From positions 62,001 to 126,000 of the forward strand of contig NZ_JAOBTH010000024.1 in the NCBI RefSeq assembly GCF_025215075.1: DNA of 64,000 nt. Reading direction: 5' to 3'. Of this stretch, positions 61,603 to 64,000 are shown in pieces. A program made the translations under genes and the position numbers. Source of the stretch: Tenacibaculum haliotis. Its GTDB lineage: Bacteria > Bacteroidota > Bacteroidia > Flavobacteriales > Flavobacteriaceae. The notes beneath the pieces are model-generated. The model saw nothing but the letters and a program-made list of their open reading frames with translations, was not told the DNA's origin and did not search any database. Position 1 is the stretch's first letter, and each line of letters opens with the position of its first letter.

Positions 61603-62706
61603 ATGAAATCAACTAAAATCTTAGCTATTCTTCGATTACAAGCGACTAAAAATATTGGTGATATTTTAGCTAAAAAGTTAATTACTGCTACAGGTGATGT
61701 TGAACAGGTCTTTAAAGAAACTGCAACTTCTTTGCAAAAAATAAACGGAATCGGTGCTCATGTAACTTCTCATTTATTTGATCTAGAAAACTTAAAAAGG
61801 GCAGAGGAGGAGTTGGTTTATATTCAAAAAAACAATATTGAGTATTCTTATTTTTTAGAGGATGATTATCCACAAAATTTAAAATATTGTATTGATGGAC
61901 CTATCTTATTTTTTAAAGATGGAACAATAAACCTTAACAGTAAAAAAATTATCTCGATTGTAGGAACCAGAAAAATAACCTCATATGGTCGTGATTTTTG
62001 CAATCAATTAATAGCTGATTTATCGGCATATAATCCTATAATCATAAGTGGTTTTGCCTACGGAGTAGATATTTGTGCTCATAAAGCTGCAATTAAAAAT
62101 AACTTACAAACTATTGGGGTTTTGGCTCACGGATTAGAGCAAATTTATCCGAAAACTCATAAAAAATATATGAGCGAAATTCACAAAAATGGTGGGTTTA
62201 TAACCGAATTTTGGCATAAAGAGCAACCACTTCGGGAAAATTTTTTAAAACGGAATCGGATTGTTGCTGGTTTATCCAAAGCCACTATTATTCTTGAATC
62301 AGCAGAAAAAGGAGGTTCGTTGGTAACTTCAGATATTGCAAATTCTTATAATCGAGATGTTTTTTCATTACCTGGCAGAACTACCGATTTATATAGCAAA
62401 GGCTGTAATAATCTTATCAAAAATAATCAAGCACATTTATTAACCTCAGCAAATGATGTTGTAAAAATGTTGAATTGGGATATTCAACAATCAAAAATAG
62501 CAACTCCTTTACAGCAACAGTTATTTATTAGCTTAAATGAAACGGAACAAAAAGTATATGATTTTTTACAACAAAAAGGCAAACAATTATTAGATGTGAT
62601 TGCTTTAGAATGTGATATTCCTGTTTATAAATTATCTTCACTATTGCTTGAAATGGAGCTCAAAGGAGTTATAAAACCTTTACCTGGTAAATTGTTTGCC
62701 ATTTAG
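61603..62706 (+). CDS. dprA: DNA processing protein DprA
   Basis: DprA loads RecA on incoming single-stranded DNA in natural transformation. 367 residues: N-terminal helix-hairpin-helix-like region (about 1-70, LQKINGIGAHVTSHL), the Rossmann-like core with SIVGTRKITSYGRDFC, IISGFAYGVDICAHKAAI and RNRIVAGLSKATIILESAEKGGSLVTS, FSLPGRTTDLYSKGCNNLI, and a C-terminal winged-helix DML1-like domain (about 300-367). Complete; competence in this organism would also need comEC and pilus genes, not in the window. Confidence 0.95.
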   Translation: MKSTKILAILRLQATKNIGDILAKKLITATGDVEQVFKETATSLQKINGIGAHVTSHLFDLENLKRAEEELVYIQKNNIEYSYFLEDDYPQNLKYCIDGPILFFKDGTINLNSKKIISIVGTRKITSYGRDFCNQLIADLSAYNPIIISGFAYGVDICAHKAAIKNNLQTIGVLAHGLEQIYPKTHKKYMSEIHKNGGFITEFWHKEQPLRENFLKRNRIVAGLSKATIILESAEKGGSLVTSDIANSYNRDVFSLPGRTTDLYSKGCNNLIKNNQAHLLTSANDVVKMLNWDIQQSKIATPLQQQLFISLNETEQKVYDFLQQKGKQLLDVIALECDIPVYKLSSLLLEMELKGVIKPLPGKLFAI

Positions 62707-62714
62707 TACCTTTG
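62707..62714 (+). promoter_or_regulatory. -7 element at the dprA stop
   Basis: TACCTTTG fits TAnnTTTG, overlaps the end of dprA and lies four bases before the next ATG (62719). Confidence 0.5.
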
Positions 62715-62718
62715 AAAC

Positions 62719-63804
62719 ATGTCTGAAGAAAAACTAATATCTCAAAGAAAACCTGCATATCCTGTTAATAAAAAGCTTTCGCTCTATTTAAAAAGACATA
62801 ATAGAACCATTCAAATCCCTATCTTTTACGATGATTTGTTGCGTTTTCAAGGATCAATAGCTGTATATGACAAACACGATAACGATACTCTTTGGGTTCG
62901 TGTATATTACAACGAATTTGAACGCGAAGAAATAGATTTAAGCTTAAAAAAAGTGTATAACATTTTACATTCAAACGGGTCGGATGCTAGTATAAAACAC
63001 TTAAATATTGATGCCGTTGATTTTTGTACGTTTGGTAATTCGCAACCATTTCGAGTAAAGGTCCGAAATATTTTAAACGATAATTACACGTATTTTTACG
63101 TTAAAAAAACAGATGCTTCCCGTATTTATGGCTTAGAATTAGAAGATATTTTATCGCCTTATAATTTAAACTTCTTAGTACATCAAGATACCTTAATTGA
63201 AGAACATATTTCTGGTATTCCGGGTGATGTTTTTATTAAAGATTATTTAGATGATTGTTTGGCTATTGAAAAAGCACAAATAGCCAAAGAATTTGTAAAG
63301 TTTAACGAGCGTTGTATGATTCGTTTATTAGGCGATATGCGTTCGTATAATTATGTTGTGGTGCCAACCCACGATTTTGAAAATGTGGTGTATAAAATTC
63401 GTCCTATAGATTTTGATCAGCAGTGTTATGAAGGGAAATTTAAGGTTTATTATCCGCAGTTTTTTAAAGAGAATTTAAAAATGGTGCAATTGGTTGCTGA
63501 GAAATTAACTTCAGAATCGGTAGAACAGTATCAATTAGAAGAACGATCTATTGTAGCAAAACGAGTTTTAGGTTCTCGTTCGCGATTAAACAGATTACTT
63601 GCCGCAATGAAATCAGACAATATTTCTATTCCTAAAAACATTGAAAAACTAAAATCGGAAATTTTCGAATTTACAGGTGATATTAATTTTAGAGATAGTG
63701 ACGGAATGGGCGAAATACTAGACAATGCTTTAAGTTTTGTTCGTAGAAATTACGAAGACGTAACTATGAAAAGCATTATCCAACAACAACAAAAACTGTA
63801 TTAA
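62719..63804 (+). CDS. Conserved-looking 361-residue protein with kinase-like motifs, unknown function
   Basis: I do not recognise the family. After an N-terminal beta-rich part (about 20-75), residues 115-235 show the order of a protein-kinase/APH-like fold: a lysine strand (TYFYVKKTDAS, Lys129/130), a Glu-bearing helix (YGLELEDIL), a hinge-like strand (LIEEHISGIPG), then the catalytic-loop pattern D-x4-N (GDMRSYNYVVV, Asp206 and Asn211) and a metal-type DFD (IRPIDFDQ, Asp231). The C-terminal ~110 residues are helical, with VAKRVLGSRSRLNRLLAAM. It has no signal peptide or membrane helix. Kinase activity is inference from motif order. Confidence 0.7.
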   Translation: MSEEKLISQRKPAYPVNKKLSLYLKRHNRTIQIPIFYDDLLRFQGSIAVYDKHDNDTLWVRVYYNEFEREEIDLSLKKVYNILHSNGSDASIKHLNIDAVDFCTFGNSQPFRVKVRNILNDNYTYFYVKKTDASRIYGLELEDILSPYNLNFLVHQDTLIEEHISGIPGDVFIKDYLDDCLAIEKAQIAKEFVKFNERCMIRLLGDMRSYNYVVVPTHDFENVVYKIRPIDFDQQCYEGKFKVYYPQFFKENLKMVQLVAEKLTSESVEQYQLEERSIVAKRVLGSRSRLNRLLAAMKSDNISIPKNIEKLKSEIFEFTGDINFRDSDGMGEILDNALSFVRRNYEDVTMKSIIQQQQKLY

Positions 63805-63850
63805 TATAAATTTACTCTTCAATAGAAATTATTGAAGAGTAAATTTATAT
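63804..63850 (+). terminator. Long hairpin after the kinase-like gene
   Basis: Perfect 21-base arms ATATAAATTTACTCTTCAATA / TATTGAAGAGTAAATTTATAT around GAAAT. It begins at the stop codon. The following T-run is weak, but the position suggests transcription termination, probably in both directions. Confidence 0.7.
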
Positions 63851-63944
63851 CGTATTCTTTTAAAAGAACAACTAAAAAAGTATTAATAAAGAAGGGCTAT
63901 AAAAATTACACATCATTTTTGGTTTTTAGTAACTCTAAACAATG

Positions 63945-64000
63945 TTATTTTTTACTACGAATACTCTCAATAACCACCGTTACCAAAATTAAGCTTCCGC
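63945..64000 (-). CDS. Possible C-terminal end of a gene entering from the right edge
   Basis: The minus-strand frame ends at 63945 and reads GSLILVTVVIESIRSKK before the stop. A hydrophobic stretch followed by a basic tail looks like the end of a membrane protein, but 17 residues are too few to assign a family. The bases 63851-63944 hold nothing else I can support. Confidence 0.35.
   Translation of the reverse strand, partial: GSLILVTVVIESIRSKK

Noticed and set aside
1-64000. Insertion sequences, prophage, CRISPR arrays or restriction systems
   Set aside because: No transposase, integrase, phage structural, Cas or methylase/endonuclease genes and no regularly spaced repeats were found on either strand.

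Overview
The window is AT-rich chromosomal DNA from a member of the Bacteroidota, most likely a marine Flavobacteriaceae (Tenacibaculum/Polaribacter-like; the genus is an inference). The signs are a secreted subtilisin-type protease ending in a type IX secretion sorting domain, TAnnTTTG promoter elements, absence of Shine-Dalgarno sequences, lipoproteins with short LSSC/ISC-type lipoboxes, LytS/LytTR signalling, and the mutY-HU-small basic protein-rng gene order. I see no phage, insertion sequence, CRISPR array or plasmid functions. The window is mostly housekeeping genes, with several poorly described small operons, small membrane proteins, structured intergenic RNAs and two families of short palindromic repeats.

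Layout. 1-3 kb: mutY (cut by the left edge), HU, a 29-residue basic protein, rng. 3-9 kb: a patatin/outer-membrane-barrel protein translationally coupled to uvrC, then a membrane-anchored MutS-like ATPase. 9-13.5 kb: molybdenum-cofactor genes moaA, moeA, moaC, a mobA fusion and a small membrane protein. 13.6-16 kb: RimB-like protease, rimK and an AstE/AspA-like hydrolase, all overlapping. 16-19 kb: corA, a VOC protein, a short MscS-type channel and a universal stress protein. 19.2-20.4 kb: a compact operon with two Roadblock/LC7-like proteins and an 82-residue partner. 20.4-24.5 kb: tRNA-Leu(CAA), prs, rplY, pth, then on the minus strand MATE, enoyl-CoA hydratase, two tiny membrane proteins and queD. 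25.9-32 kb: a second universal stress protein, mutS, a TrmH-type methyltransferase, a probable small RNA or attenuator, and glpK. 32-35 kb: lipoprotein, LytS-like kinase, LytTR regulator and a PPOX-fold protein, with overlapping genes. 35-39 kb: a HAD phosphatase, an FAD oxidoreductase, a 44-residue membrane protein, tandem RNA-like hairpins and a glutaryl-CoA-dehydrogenase-like gene. 39-44.3 kb: rnpA, an S41 protease, a nucleosidase-like protein and purD. 44.5-49.5 kb: a PhoR/PhoB-type pair, a 3'-5' exonuclease with a partial 3' duplication, and an Uup-like ABC-F ATPase. 49.6-53 kb: the large T9SS protease. 53.3-64 kb: a fused Opp/Dpp ATPase, a nucleotidyltransferase, TPR, DUF4292 and EnvC-like envelope genes, an AI-2E-family permease, a thioesterase, an HU-SPOR membrane protein, dprA and a protein with kinase-like motifs.

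How the genes work together. DNA maintenance is well represented (mutY, uvrC, mutS, the MutS-like ATPase, the exonuclease and dprA), as is RNA and ribosome metabolism (rng, rnpA, pth, rplY, the TrmH-type enzyme, and rimK with its companions). Envelope biogenesis is represented by the 55-61.5 kb genes. The least understood items are the Roadblock operon (19.2-20.4 kb), the covarying tandem hairpins (37.69-37.84 kb), the kinase-like protein at the right edge, the transcript between 30.17 and 30.38 kb, and the tiny membrane proteins before queD. All assignments come from reading the sequence alone; no database search was run.
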